This document shows, piece after piece, positions 1 through 7,212 of a DNA stretch of 64,000 nucleotides. The stretch lies in NCBI RefSeq assembly GCF_023499255.1, contig NZ_CP092183.1:1805501-1869500 (forward strand), written 5' to 3'. The stretch comes from Couchioplanes caeruleus. Its GTDB lineage: Bacteria > Actinomycetota > Actinomycetes > Mycobacteriales > Micromonosporaceae. Each line of letters begins with the position of its first letter. Within the stretch, counting starts at the first letter, position 1. The notes below the pieces were generated by a model that saw nothing but the letters and a program-made list of their open reading frames with translations, was not told the origin of the DNA and did no database searches. The translations under genes were made by a program, and so were the position numbers.

Positions 1-882
1 GCGTGGGGCGGCATGGTGCGCATCGCCACCCAGCAGCCGGAGCTCGTCGCCCGCGTCCTCGCCGAGGTCCGCGACCGCGGCCCGATCACCGCCGCCGAGA
101 TCGAGCACGACGCGCCGCGTACCAAGGACCACTGGGGCTGGAACTGGTCCTCGGTCAAACAGGCCCTCGAGTGGCTCTTCTACACCGGCCAGATCACGGC
201 GGCCGAACGCACCACGTCATTCGCCCGGCGCTACGACCTGCCCGAACGCGTCCTGCCCCGCGAGGTCCTGAACACGCCGACGCCCGCGCCGCAGGACGCC
301 TTCCGCGCGCTGGTCGAGATGTCGGCCCGTTCCCTGGGCGTCGCGGCCGAGCCGGAGCTGCGCGACTACTTCCGGCTCCCGGTCGCGGGCTTCCGGCAGG
401 CGGTGGCCGAGCTCATCGAGGACAAGGTGCTGCTGCCGGTGACGGTCCGCGGCTGGAAGGGCCCGACGTACGTACACCACGAGGCAAGACTGCCCCGCTG
501 GGTGCGCGCGGCGACGCTGGTGAGCCCGTTCGACCCGCTCATCTGGGAACGCGCCCGCACCGAGCGCCTCTTCGACATGAACTACCGCATCGAGATCTAC
601 GTGCCCGCCGCCCAGCGCCTGTACGGCTACTACGTGCTGCCGTTCCTGCTCGGCGACCGGTTCGCCGCCCGCCTCGACCTCAAGGCGGACCGAAAGGCGG
701 GCGTGCTCCAGATCCCGGCGGCCTGGCTGGAGCCCACCGCCGACCAGGAGGAGACGGCCGGCGCGCTCGCGCTCGAGCTGCGGCGGCTGGCCGGCTGGTT
801 GGGCCTCACCGACATCGCCCCACCCCAGCGCGGCGACTTCGCCGGCCCGCTCACCGAGGCGCTCAAGCTGGCGGCGTCATGA
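1..882 (+). CDS. YcaQ-family winged-helix DNA glycosylase-like protein, 5' truncated
   Basis: The frame is open from the first base, so this is the C-terminal part (about 293 residues) of a protein usually near 400 aa; the ATG at 13 is internal. The family (E. coli YcaQ, AlkZ) has tandem winged-helix domains, and characterised members unhook DNA interstrand crosslinks or alkylated bases. The segment F-D-P-L-I-W followed by R-T-E-R-L-F, then Y-R-I-E-I-Y and G-Y-Y-V-L-P-F-L-L-G-D-R, is a typical YcaQ C-terminal signature. The glycosylase motif should lie further upstream and cannot be checked. It ends in TGA 50 bp before the DUF2752 gene. Family assignment is firm; activity is inferred. Confidence 0.85.
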   Translation, partial: AWGGMVRIATQQPELVARVLAEVRDRGPITAAEIEHDAPRTKDHWGWNWSSVKQALEWLFYTGQITAAERTTSFARRYDLPERVLPREVLNTPTPAPQDAFRALVEMSARSLGVAAEPELRDYFRLPVAGFRQAVAELIEDKVLLPVTVRGWKGPTYVHHEARLPRWVRAATLVSPFDPLIWERARTERLFDMNYRIEIYVPAAQRLYGYYVLPFLLGDRFAARLDLKADRKAGVLQIPAAWLEPTADQEETAGALALELRRLAGWLGLTDIAPPQRGDFAGPLTEALKLAAS

Positions 883-918
883 CCGCTCCGGGCATGCCGC
901 ACGGTGTCCTCACCGGTG

Positions 919-924
919 TACCGT
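919..924 (+). promoter_or_regulatory. -10 box (TACCGT) of the DUF2752 gene, leaderless arrangement
   Basis: TACCGT fits the actinobacterial TANNNT -10 pattern and ends 7 nt before the ATG at 932, so transcription would begin at or next to the start codon. No Shine-Dalgarno sequence is present. The GTG at 923 lies inside the box, which argues for the ATG as start. Confidence 0.4.
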
Positions 925-931
925 GGCGGCC

Positions 932-1636
932 ATGAGCAGCGCGACCGAGCCGGTGGCTCCCCTCGCCGCGGACCCGTCGCAGCCGGCCGCCTCCGAGCCC
1001 GGCTCCCTCCCGTCAGGCTCTCTTCCGGCGGCCGCTGTCTTGTCCGGCTCCCGTTCGTCGGGCGCTGTCTCCGCCGGCTCTTTGCCGCCGGGTGTTTTCG
1101 CACCGGGCGCCCCCGGGCCGGAGTCCTGGCAGTCGGACGGGCAGCCCGTGCCGGCGTGGGCGGGTCACCCGCACTACCAGCAGCCCCAGCAGGACCGCGT
1201 CACCCGCTTCATCCAGCGCAGCTGGCGCAACTCCCCGCTCTGGGTCGCCCCGACGGCGATGCTGGTCTGCATGGCCGGCGCGGTCGGCTACACCCTGGCC
1301 ACCCACCCCACCGAGGCCAACGCCGGCGCGGCCCCCAGCTGCCTGCTCAAGTACACGACCGGCTTCGTCTGCCCGGGCTGCGGCGGCACCCGCGCGGCCT
1401 GGTACCTCCTGCACGGCGACATCCCGGCGGCGGCCCGCCACCACGCCCTGTTCGTCTTCGCGGTCCCGTTCCTGCTCTACATGTACGTCGCCTGGGCCGG
1501 GAAGCGCCTGTTCAACTGGAAACTTCCGGAACTCACCCTGTCCCCGGGCGTGATCGGCGCGTTCATTGCCGTCTGGGGCGTCTTCAGCGTCCTCCGCAAC
1601 CTTCCCTGGGCACCCTTCACCGCCTTCTACGTCTGA
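932..1636 (+). CDS. DUF2752 membrane protein
   Basis: A 234-aa protein. A Pro/Ser/Ala-rich N-terminal third (about 85 residues) precedes the conserved DUF2752 region with its hallmark C-P-G-C-G-G-T-R-A motif and the following L-x-x-G-D-I. About three hydrophobic segments follow the low-complexity part. Function is unknown; the paired cysteines suggest redox or metal chemistry at the membrane, which is only inference. The ATG at 932 is preferred over GTG 923 because the TACCGT -10 box overlaps the latter. The gene stands alone, with 650 bp of empty DNA downstream. Confidence 0.8.
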   Translation: MSSATEPVAPLAADPSQPAASEPGSLPSGSLPAAAVLSGSRSSGAVSAGSLPPGVFAPGAPGPESWQSDGQPVPAWAGHPHYQQPQQDRVTRFIQRSWRNSPLWVAPTAMLVCMAGAVGYTLATHPTEANAGAAPSCLLKYTTGFVCPGCGGTRAAWYLLHGDIPAAARHHALFVFAVPFLLYMYVAWAGKRLFNWKLPELTLSPGVIGAFIAVWGVFSVLRNLPWAPFTAFYV

Positions 1637-2285
1637 CCCCACCCGCACCGACGACCGCAGCCCCGGAATCAGCCGGAAGCCCGCTCCGCCGAGGCCCGGC
1701 AGCCCGACAAGCCGCAGCGCGACAAGCCGCAGAGCGGCACCGGCGGTGCGTCCAGCGGCGGAGCGTTATGACCGACGGGCGGACACACGGAGCGTGCTGC
1801 GACGAGCGGCAAGACGCCGCAGTGCAGCAGTGCAGCAGGGCAGCAGGCGGCATCCTGCTCCGGCCGGCGGCGGAGGTCGCAGCTCTCGACTCGGTGGGCC
1901 CGGCGGCACGAGCGGCGGAGCGGGCCGGCGACGTAACGACAGATCTCAGGCGCGCGGCGTGACGGTTCTGAGTGTGCGGCTTAGCGGTTTTGAGTGCGCG
2001 GGCCCGGCGGGTCGCAGCGCGGTGAACGGCGTAGACAGCTCTGGCGACGGAGCCCGCGGAACGGCTCGGCAAGAGCGGCGGCGTGGCGAAGCAATCGCAC
2101 GCGGAGTGACCACAACGGCTTCGGGGGCGGGGATCGCCTCACGCAGGGATCAGGCCTGACCGCCCGGAGTGAGGCGATCCCCGCCCCCGAAGCCCACCCT
2201 CGACCCCAAGCGCCCAGACAGCCCGGAAACGAGGCCCGACCACCCCAGGGGGAGCAGCCCGAGAGCACCACCCCACCACGTCCGA
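1637..2285. other. Long intergenic region, GC-rich and repetitive, no gene seen
   Basis: About 650 bp between DUF2752 and dapA. The left part is low-complexity (runs of GCAGTGCAGCAG and GCGACAAGCCGCAG type, and a near-repeat of GTTCTGAGTGTGCGG and GTTTTGAGTGCGCGG near 1965-2000). Open frames are Arg/Ala/Ser-rich without recognisable domains. The one clear structure is the perfect inverted repeat at 2117-2194. Confidence 0.5.
2117..2194. repeat. Perfect 26-bp inverted repeat with 26-nt loop
   Basis: Bases 2117-2142 are exactly complementary to 2169-2194, starting GGCTTCGGGGGCGGGG and ending CCCCGCCCCCGAAGCC. The 26-nt loop (2143-2168) itself contains the palindrome TCAGGCCTGA at 2150-2159. 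No T-run follows on either strand. It lies 480 bp after DUF2752 and about 100 bp before dapA. It could be a bidirectional terminator, a protein-binding palindrome or the relic of a small mobile element. Confidence 0.7.
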
Positions 2286-2291
2286 TAAGTT
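2286..2291 (+). promoter_or_regulatory. -10 box (TAAGTT) of dapA
   Basis: TAAGTT ends 7 nt before the ATG at 2299 and no Shine-Dalgarno sequence lies between, so dapA is probably transcribed as a leaderless mRNA. The in-frame TTG at 2290 overlaps this box and is therefore an unlikely start. Confidence 0.4.
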
Positions 2292-2298
2292 GTTCGGT

Positions 2299-3195
2299 AT
2301 GACGCAGGACCCCTCCCGCCCCTTCGGCCGTCTAATCACGGCCATGGTGACCCCGTTCGCCGCGGACGGTTCGCTCGATGCGGACGGGGCCGGTGCCCTC
2401 GCCACGTACCTGGTGGATGAGCAGCGGCATGATGCTCTTGTCATCAGTGGGACCGGTGGGGAGTCACCCACCACCACCGACGCCGAGAAGGAGACCCTGC
2501 TGCGGGTCGTCGTCGAGGCCGTCGGGGACCGGGCGAAGATCATCGCCGGGGTGGGGACGAACAACACCGCGCACACGGTCGAGCTGGCTCGCGCCGCCGA
2601 GAAGGCGGGGGCGCACGGGTTGCTGGTCGTGACGCCGTATTACAACAAGCCGCCGCAGGCCGGGCTGGTGAGGCATTTCACCACGGTCGCCGACGCGACC
2701 GGGTTGCCCATTCTGCTGTACGACATCCCGCACCGCTCCGGCGTGCCGATCGCGACCGAGACGCTGGTCCGGCTCGCCGAGCACCCCACCATCGTAGGCG
2801 TGAAGGACGCGAAGGGTGATGTCGCCGCCACGGCCGACGTGCTGCGGCGGACCGATCTGGCGTACTACTCCGGCGAGGACGCCTCCACGCTGCCGTGGCT
2901 GTCCGTCGGGGCGGTCGGGGTCGTCGGCACCTCGACGCACTTCGTCGGGGTGCAGACCAAGGAGATGATCGAGGCGTACGAGCGGGGCGACGTGGCCGCG
3001 GCTCTCGGGCTGCACCGCCGGCTTCTGCCGATCTACACCGGGATCTTCCGGACGCAGGGCACGATCCTCGTGAAGGCCGGCCTCAGGGTCCGGGGCCTTC
3101 CGGCCGGTCCCGTCCGTCCGCCGCTCGTCGACGCCACCGACGCCGAACTGAACCAGCTGCGCCAGGACGCCCGAGCGGCCGGCGTGGACCTCTGA
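2299..3195 (+). CDS. dapA: 4-hydroxy-tetrahydrodipicolinate synthase
   Basis: A 298-aa cytosolic (beta/alpha)8 aldolase that condenses pyruvate with aspartate semialdehyde, the first committed step to diaminopimelate and lysine. The pyruvate-binding G-T-G-G-E-S motif is at residues 51-56, the catalytic tyrosine at 141 (Y-D-I-P) and the Schiff-base lysine at 169 in G-V-K-D. Length is normal for the family. Start ATG 2299 is chosen because the TTG at 2290 overlaps the -10 box. It is 16 bp upstream of rnj, the same dapA-rnj order as in mycobacteria, so the two are probably co-transcribed. The product feeds the pathway completed by dapF at 55880. Confidence 0.97.
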   Translation: MTQDPSRPFGRLITAMVTPFAADGSLDADGAGALATYLVDEQRHDALVISGTGGESPTTTDAEKETLLRVVVEAVGDRAKIIAGVGTNNTAHTVELARAAEKAGAHGLLVVTPYYNKPPQAGLVRHFTTVADATGLPILLYDIPHRSGVPIATETLVRLAEHPTIVGVKDAKGDVAATADVLRRTDLAYYSGEDASTLPWLSVGAVGVVGTSTHFVGVQTKEMIEAYERGDVAAALGLHRRLLPIYTGIFRTQGTILVKAGLRVRGLPAGPVRPPLVDATDAELNQLRQDARAAGVDL

Positions 3196-3211
3196 CAACG
3201 GAAAGAAACAC

Positions 3212-4900
3212 ATGAGCCAAGCGCACGTCGAGCTCGATCCGCCCCCGCCGCTGCCGGAGGGCGCCCTGCGGGTGATGCCGCTGGGCGGTCTCGGCGCCAT
3301 CGGGCGCAACATGACCGTCTACGAGTACGACGGGAAGCTGCTGGTCGTCGACTGCGGCGTGCTGTTCCCCGACGTGGAGCAGCCGGGCGTGGATCTGATC
3401 CTGCCGGACTTCGCCCCGATCCTCGATCGGCTGGACGACGTGCAGGCGATCGTGCTCACCCACGGGCACGAGGATCACATCGGCGCGGTCCCGTACCTGC
3501 TCGCCCACAAGCCGGACATCCCGCTGGTCGGGTCCGAGTTCACGCTGGCGCTCGTCGAGGCGAAGCTGGCGGAGCGTCGGCTCGACCCGTACACGTTGAC
3601 CGTGCGGGAGGGTGGCCGGGAGCGGCTCGGGCCGTTCGAGTGCGAGTTCTTCGCGGTGAACCACTCGATCCCGGACGCGCTGGCCGTGGCCGTGCGCACG
3701 CCGGCCGGCCTGGTGCTGCACACCGGCGACTTCAAGATGGACCAGGTGCCGCTGGACGGACGGATCACCGACCTGGCGGGGTTCGCCCGGCTCGGCGCCG
3801 AGGGCGTGGACCTGCTGCTGTCGGACTCGACGAACGCGGAGATCCCCGGGTTCGTGACGCCGGAGCGCGACATCGGCCCGGTGCTCACCTCGATCTTCGG
3901 CAAGGCCCGGGGCCGGGTCATCGTGGCCAGTTTCGCCTCGCACGTGCACCGCGTGCAGCAGGTGATGGACGCCGCGTACGAGTACGACCGCAAGGTCGCG
4001 CTGATCGGCCGGTCGATGGTCCGCAACATGGGCATCGCCCGCGATCTGGGTCTGCTGCGCATCCCGGACGGGCTGCTGGTGAGCCTGGACGAGGCGACGA
4101 ACCTGCCGCCGGACGAGATCGTGTTCATGTCGACGGGCTCGCAGGGTGAGCCGATGAGCGCGCTGGGGCGGATGTCGACCGGCGATCACCGGCACATCAC
4201 GATCGCCCCCGGCGACACGGTGGTGCTGGCCAGTTCGCTGGTGCCGGGCAACGAGACCTCGGTGTACCGGGTGATCAACCAGCTGGCCCGGGCCGGCGCG
4301 ACGGTCGTGCACAAGGACACCGCGAAGGTGCACGTGTCGGGGCACGCCCCGGCCGGTGAGCTGCTGTACCTGCTCAACGTCGTACGCCCGAGCAACCTGA
4401 TGCCCGTGCACGGCGAGTGGCGGCACCTGCGCGCCCACGCGCAGCTCGGCATCGAGTCGGGCGTCGCACCCGACCGGGTCGTCCTCTGCGAGGACGGCGA
4501 CGTCGTGGACCTGGTGGAAGGGCACGCCCGGCATGTGGGCCGGGTCAAGAACCGCTACGTGTACGTGGACGGCCTCGCGGTGGGCGACGTGAGCGAGTCG
4601 CTGCTGACCGAGCGCCGGATCCTCGGCGACGGCGGGTTCATCTCCGCCACCGTGGTGATCGACTCGGTCACCGGCAAGGTCGTCGGCGAGCCCAGCGTCA
4701 GCGCGAAGGGCTTCTCGGAGGACCCGGAGGCGTTCAGCCCGGTGATCCCGTTGCTCACCGCCGCCCTGCACCGCTCGGCGGAGGAGGGCATCACCGACAC
4801 GCACCAGTTGCAGCAGGTCGTGCGCCGTACGGTGGGCCGCTGGGTGAACGACGCGTACCGCCGCCGGCCCATGATCGTCCCCACCGTGGTCGAGGTTTGA
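3212..4900 (+). CDS. rnj: Ribonuclease J
   Basis: A 562-aa metallo-beta-lactamase/beta-CASP ribonuclease (endonuclease and 5'-3' exonuclease) of RNA maturation and decay. The zinc motif H-G-H-E-D-H is at residues 84-89, further ligands are H151 and D173, and the beta-CASP H-V-S-G-H motif is near residue 375. A GGAAAG Shine-Dalgarno sequence stands just before the ATG, 16 bp after dapA. The window also encodes RNase Y (rny, 45176), so this species seems to carry both Firmicutes-type ribonucleases. Identification is firm. Confidence 0.97.
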   Translation: MSQAHVELDPPPPLPEGALRVMPLGGLGAIGRNMTVYEYDGKLLVVDCGVLFPDVEQPGVDLILPDFAPILDRLDDVQAIVLTHGHEDHIGAVPYLLAHKPDIPLVGSEFTLALVEAKLAERRLDPYTLTVREGGRERLGPFECEFFAVNHSIPDALAVAVRTPAGLVLHTGDFKMDQVPLDGRITDLAGFARLGAEGVDLLLSDSTNAEIPGFVTPERDIGPVLTSIFGKARGRVIVASFASHVHRVQQVMDAAYEYDRKVALIGRSMVRNMGIARDLGLLRIPDGLLVSLDEATNLPPDEIVFMSTGSQGEPMSALGRMSTGDHRHITIAPGDTVVLASSLVPGNETSVYRVINQLARAGATVVHKDTAKVHVSGHAPAGELLYLLNVVRPSNLMPVHGEWRHLRAHAQLGIESGVAPDRVVLCEDGDVVDLVEGHARHVGRVKNRYVYVDGLAVGDVSESLLTERRILGDGGFISATVVIDSVTGKVVGEPSVSAKGFSEDPEAFSPVIPLLTAALHRSAEEGITDTHQLQQVVRRTVGRWVNDAYRRRPMIVPTVVEV

Positions 4901-4926
4901 CCATTTTTTGAACTGTTCCCGGCTCG

Positions 4927-4977
4927 CCCTCGTATCGATGAGCACGGTGCCGCCCCCACGGCACCGCGATGCGAGGG
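4927..4977 (+). promoter_or_regulatory. Two-tier hairpin in the protease leader that covers the ribosome binding site
   Basis: An outer stem pairs 4927-4937 with 4967-4977 (11 bp, one G-T wobble) and an inner stem pairs 4946-4952 with 4959-4965 (7 bp, perfect) around a C-rich loop. The 3' strand of the outer stem runs into the GAGGGGAG Shine-Dalgarno tract at 4973-4980 of the protease gene, whose ATG is at 4987. The structure could control translation of the protease or end transcription from rnj. Computed from the bases only. Confidence 0.5.
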
Positions 4978-4986
4978 GAGTACCGA

Positions 4987-6294
4987 ATGCAGCGCAGAAC
5001 GGTTGTCGCGATCGCGGCGACGGTGACGGCGGCGGGCGCGGCGGTGGCGTTCACGCTGCCGTCGATGGCGGGCACGAACCCGTCCCGGCCCGCCGTGGCC
5101 CAGCCGGGCGGCGTGGCCCCGCAGCTGCTTGCCGCGATGAAGCGGGACCTGGGCGTCAGCGCCGACGAGGCCACCGCCCGGGTGCAGCGGGCGAAGTGGG
5201 CCAGCGGTGTCGCGGCCCAGCTGCGCAGCACCTCGGGTGACTCGTACGCCGGCTCCTGGCTGGCCAAGGACGGCACCACGCTGAACATCGGGATCACCGA
5301 CCCGGCGCTGGCCGGCCAGGTCCGGGCCGCGGGCGCGCAGCCGAAGCTGGTGCAGCGCAGCGTCGCCCAGCTGGACAGCGCCAAGAAGGCGCTGGACACG
5401 ACCGCGACGAAGGCCGACCGGGACCTGCCCGGCTGGTACGTGGACGTCGCCGCGAACCAGATCGTGGTGAAGGCGCTGCCGGGCGACGCGGACCACGCGT
5501 GGGATCTCGTCGCGGACGCCGGGCTGCCGAAGGCCGCCGTCAAGGTCGTCACGGTCAAGAGCGCCCCGCGGCCGCTGGCCGACGTGGTCGGCGCGCAGCC
5601 GTACTTCATCAACCTGGGCAACGCTCAGGCCCGGTGCTCGATCGGCTTCGCGGTCGAGGGCGGTTTCGTCACCGCCGGCCACTGCGGCGCGGAGGGTACG
5701 CGGACCACCGACCTGGACGGGCAGGCCCAGGGCCAGGTCGTGGCGTCGGTGTTCCCCGGCAACGCCGACATGGGCGTGGTGCAGACCGGCGCGAACGTGG
5801 AGCTGCAGCCGTTCGTCGACGACTTCCGCGGCAACGCGCTGCCCGTCGGCGGCGCCACGGAGTCCCCGGTCGGCGCGGCGGTGTGCCGTTCCGGCTCCAC
5901 CACCGGTACGCACTGCGGGACGATCCTGTCGAAGAACGAGACGGTCAACTACCCGGAGGGCCAGGTCACCGGCCTGACCCGGACGAACGTCTGCGCCGAG
6001 GGCGGCGACTCCGGCGGCCCGTGGTTCTCCGGCGACCAGGCGCAGGGGGTCACCTCGGGCGGCTCCGGCGACTGCACGGTCGGCGGTGAGACGTTCTTCC
6101 AGCCGATCACCGAGATCCTCGAGACGAACAACCTGACGCTGCTCACCACCGGCGCGGGTGGCTCCGGCGGGGGAGCGACCCCGCCGCCCGCCGAGGCGAC
6201 CACCGCCCCGCCGGCCGCGGCGACCACCCCGCCGGCCGGCAACGGCCAGCAGCAGGGCGGCGGCCACCACCACCGGCACCGCCACAACAACTGA
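4987..6294 (+). CDS. Secreted chymotrypsin-fold serine protease (streptogrisin/alpha-lytic type)
   Basis: A 435-aa preproprotein. A Sec signal peptide covers about residues 1-28. An alpha-lytic-type pro-region extends to about 205, ending in an R-P-L-A-D region typical of processing sites. The mature S1E domain has catalytic H232 (T-A-G-H-C-G), D261 (A-D-M-G) and S342 (G-G-D-S-G-G-P), with cysteines placed as in streptogrisins. A Thr/Pro/Ala-rich linker leads to an unusual histidine-rich end with six His in the last nine residues. The start is ATG 4987, 6 nt after a GAGGGGAG ribosome binding site; the ATG at 4969 has none. A terminator follows at 6316. Role: secreted, self-processing protease. 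Confidence 0.92.
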   Translation: MQRRTVVAIAATVTAAGAAVAFTLPSMAGTNPSRPAVAQPGGVAPQLLAAMKRDLGVSADEATARVQRAKWASGVAAQLRSTSGDSYAGSWLAKDGTTLNIGITDPALAGQVRAAGAQPKLVQRSVAQLDSAKKALDTTATKADRDLPGWYVDVAANQIVVKALPGDADHAWDLVADAGLPKAAVKVVTVKSAPRPLADVVGAQPYFINLGNAQARCSIGFAVEGGFVTAGHCGAEGTRTTDLDGQAQGQVVASVFPGNADMGVVQTGANVELQPFVDDFRGNALPVGGATESPVGAAVCRSGSTTGTHCGTILSKNETVNYPEGQVTGLTRTNVCAEGGDSGGPWFSGDQAQGVTSGGSGDCTVGGETFFQPITEILETNNLTLLTTGAGGSGGGATPPPAEATTAPPAAATTPPAGNGQQQGGGHHHRHRHNN

Positions 6295-6315
6295 CGTTCC
6301 AGCGGTCCCAGACGT

Positions 6316-6354
6316 GCCGCCCGCGTAGGTCATCCTCCGTCCTACGCGGGCGGC
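6316..6354 (+). terminator. Hairpin terminator after the serine protease
   Basis: A perfect 14-bp stem (6316-6329 with 6341-6354) with an 11-nt loop begins 22 bp after the protease stop. There is no T-run, as is common for actinobacterial hairpin terminators. Confidence 0.65.
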
Positions 6355-6364
6355 GCTGCGTCGC

Positions 6365-6370
6365 TACCGT
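6365..6370 (+). promoter_or_regulatory. -10 box (TACCGT) of the DUF2784 gene
   Basis: TACCGT is followed by 6 nt and the GTG at 6377. This suggests a leaderless transcript. GGAGG in the 6-nt spacer is too close to the GTG to act as a ribosome binding site. Confidence 0.4.
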
Positions 6371-6376
6371 GGAGGC

Positions 6377-6781
6377 GTGGGATACACGCTGATGATCGTC
6401 TTCGCCGTGGCGGCGCACTACGCGTTCCTGGCGTTCGGGATCTTCGGCGGCTTCCTGGCGTGGCGCTGGCCGCGCCTGCTCTGGCTGCAGGTGGCCGCGG
6501 CCCTGTGGCTGCTGGTCATCGTCGTGGCCAAGCTCTACTGCCCGCTGACCTGGCTGCAGGACCGGGGCCGGGAAGGGCTCGGCAAACCCCCGCTGCAGGG
6601 CGGCTTCCTCGACAACTACGCCGCCGGGGTGTTCTACCCGCACGGGTACGAGTGGGTGGCGCAGATCGTGGTGGCCGTGCTGGTCGTGACCTCGTGGACG
6701 GGTTTAGTCCTACTGCAGCGCCGCCACCGCCTCGGCCAGCTCGACGCCCGTGGCGATGCCGCAGATCATCACCTGGTCTAG
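6377..6781 (+). CDS. DUF2784 membrane protein
   Basis: A 134-aa protein with about three transmembrane segments (residues 5-25, 35-55, 90-112). The segment W-R-W-P-R-L followed by C-P-L-T-x-L-Q-D-R and G-F-L-D-N-Y is characteristic of DUF2784, a small inner-membrane family of unknown function. The last 24 codons overlap the 3' end of the convergent YbjN-like gene by 72 bp. The tail encoded there (after residue 112) looks like non-conserved extension. GTG start supported by the -10 box at 6365. Confidence 0.75.
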   Translation: MGYTLMIVFAVAAHYAFLAFGIFGGFLAWRWPRLLWLQVAAALWLLVIVVAKLYCPLTWLQDRGREGLGKPPLQGGFLDNYAAGVFYPHGYEWVAQIVVAVLVVTSWTGLVLLQRRHRLGQLDARGDAADHHLV

Positions 6782-7126
6782 CTGCTGCGGCGTGACGCCG
6801 TGCTCGAAGTCGGCGCCCACCTCGCCGACCACGTGCACCACGCCGTCGTCGCCGGTGTGCACGTACGCCTTCGGCCAGAGCCGGTCGTGGTTCCAGGCGT
6901 TGCAGAACGCGTACAGCCGGGGCACGTCGTCGGTGCTGAACTCCGGATGCGTCAGCGCCCTGACCTGGAAGATCTCGCGGTTCTTACCGAGCCGGAAGAA
7001 GAAGACGAGGCAGCCCTGCCAGGTGCCGCCGATGTCGCCGTCGTCGTCGACGAAGTGGCTGAAGTCTCGGGCCTGGAGTGCCGCGACGATCATGTCGTGG
7101 CTCAGCGGCTGCAACTGCTCGGGCAT
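6710..7126 (-). CDS. YbjN domain-containing protein
   Basis: A 138-aa acidic cytosolic protein of the YbjN family, which has the type III secretion chaperone-like fold and unknown biochemical role. Recognisable features are the opening M-I-x-A-A-L, the D-D-D-G-D-I-G-G-T-W turn, R-L-Y-A-F-C-N-A-W-N-H and the final C-G-I-A-T-G-V-E. The start ATG is at 7126, 80 bp from the divergent ftsK promoter. Its 3' end overlaps the DUF2784 gene in antisense orientation by 72 bp, so mRNA interference between the two is possible. Confidence 0.82.
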   Translation of the reverse strand: MPEQLQPLSHDMIVAALQARDFSHFVDDDGDIGGTWQGCLVFFFRLGKNREIFQVRALTHPEFSTDDVPRLYAFCNAWNHDRLWPKAYVHTGDDGVVHVVGEVGADFEHGVTPQQLDQVMICGIATGVELAEAVAALQ

Positions 7127-7200
7127 TCGTTGATCCTAAACGGGCGAAAAAGCGAATCCTGGTCACGGTGCGGCGCGCGGGGTCGCGGGCGCCACGCCGT

Positions 7201-7206
7201 TACGGT
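7201..7206 (+). promoter_or_regulatory. -10 box (TACGGT) of ftsK
   Basis: TACGGT ends 6 nt before the ATG at 7213. The alternative ATG at 7207 directly abuts the box, so a transcript from this promoter could only use 7213. Confidence 0.4.
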
Positions 7207-7212
7207 ATGGGC

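Noticed and set aside
4882..4925. T-run after rnj (TTTTTT at 4904-4909) as an intrinsic terminator
   Set aside because: No stem-loop precedes the T-run; the hairpin lies downstream of it.
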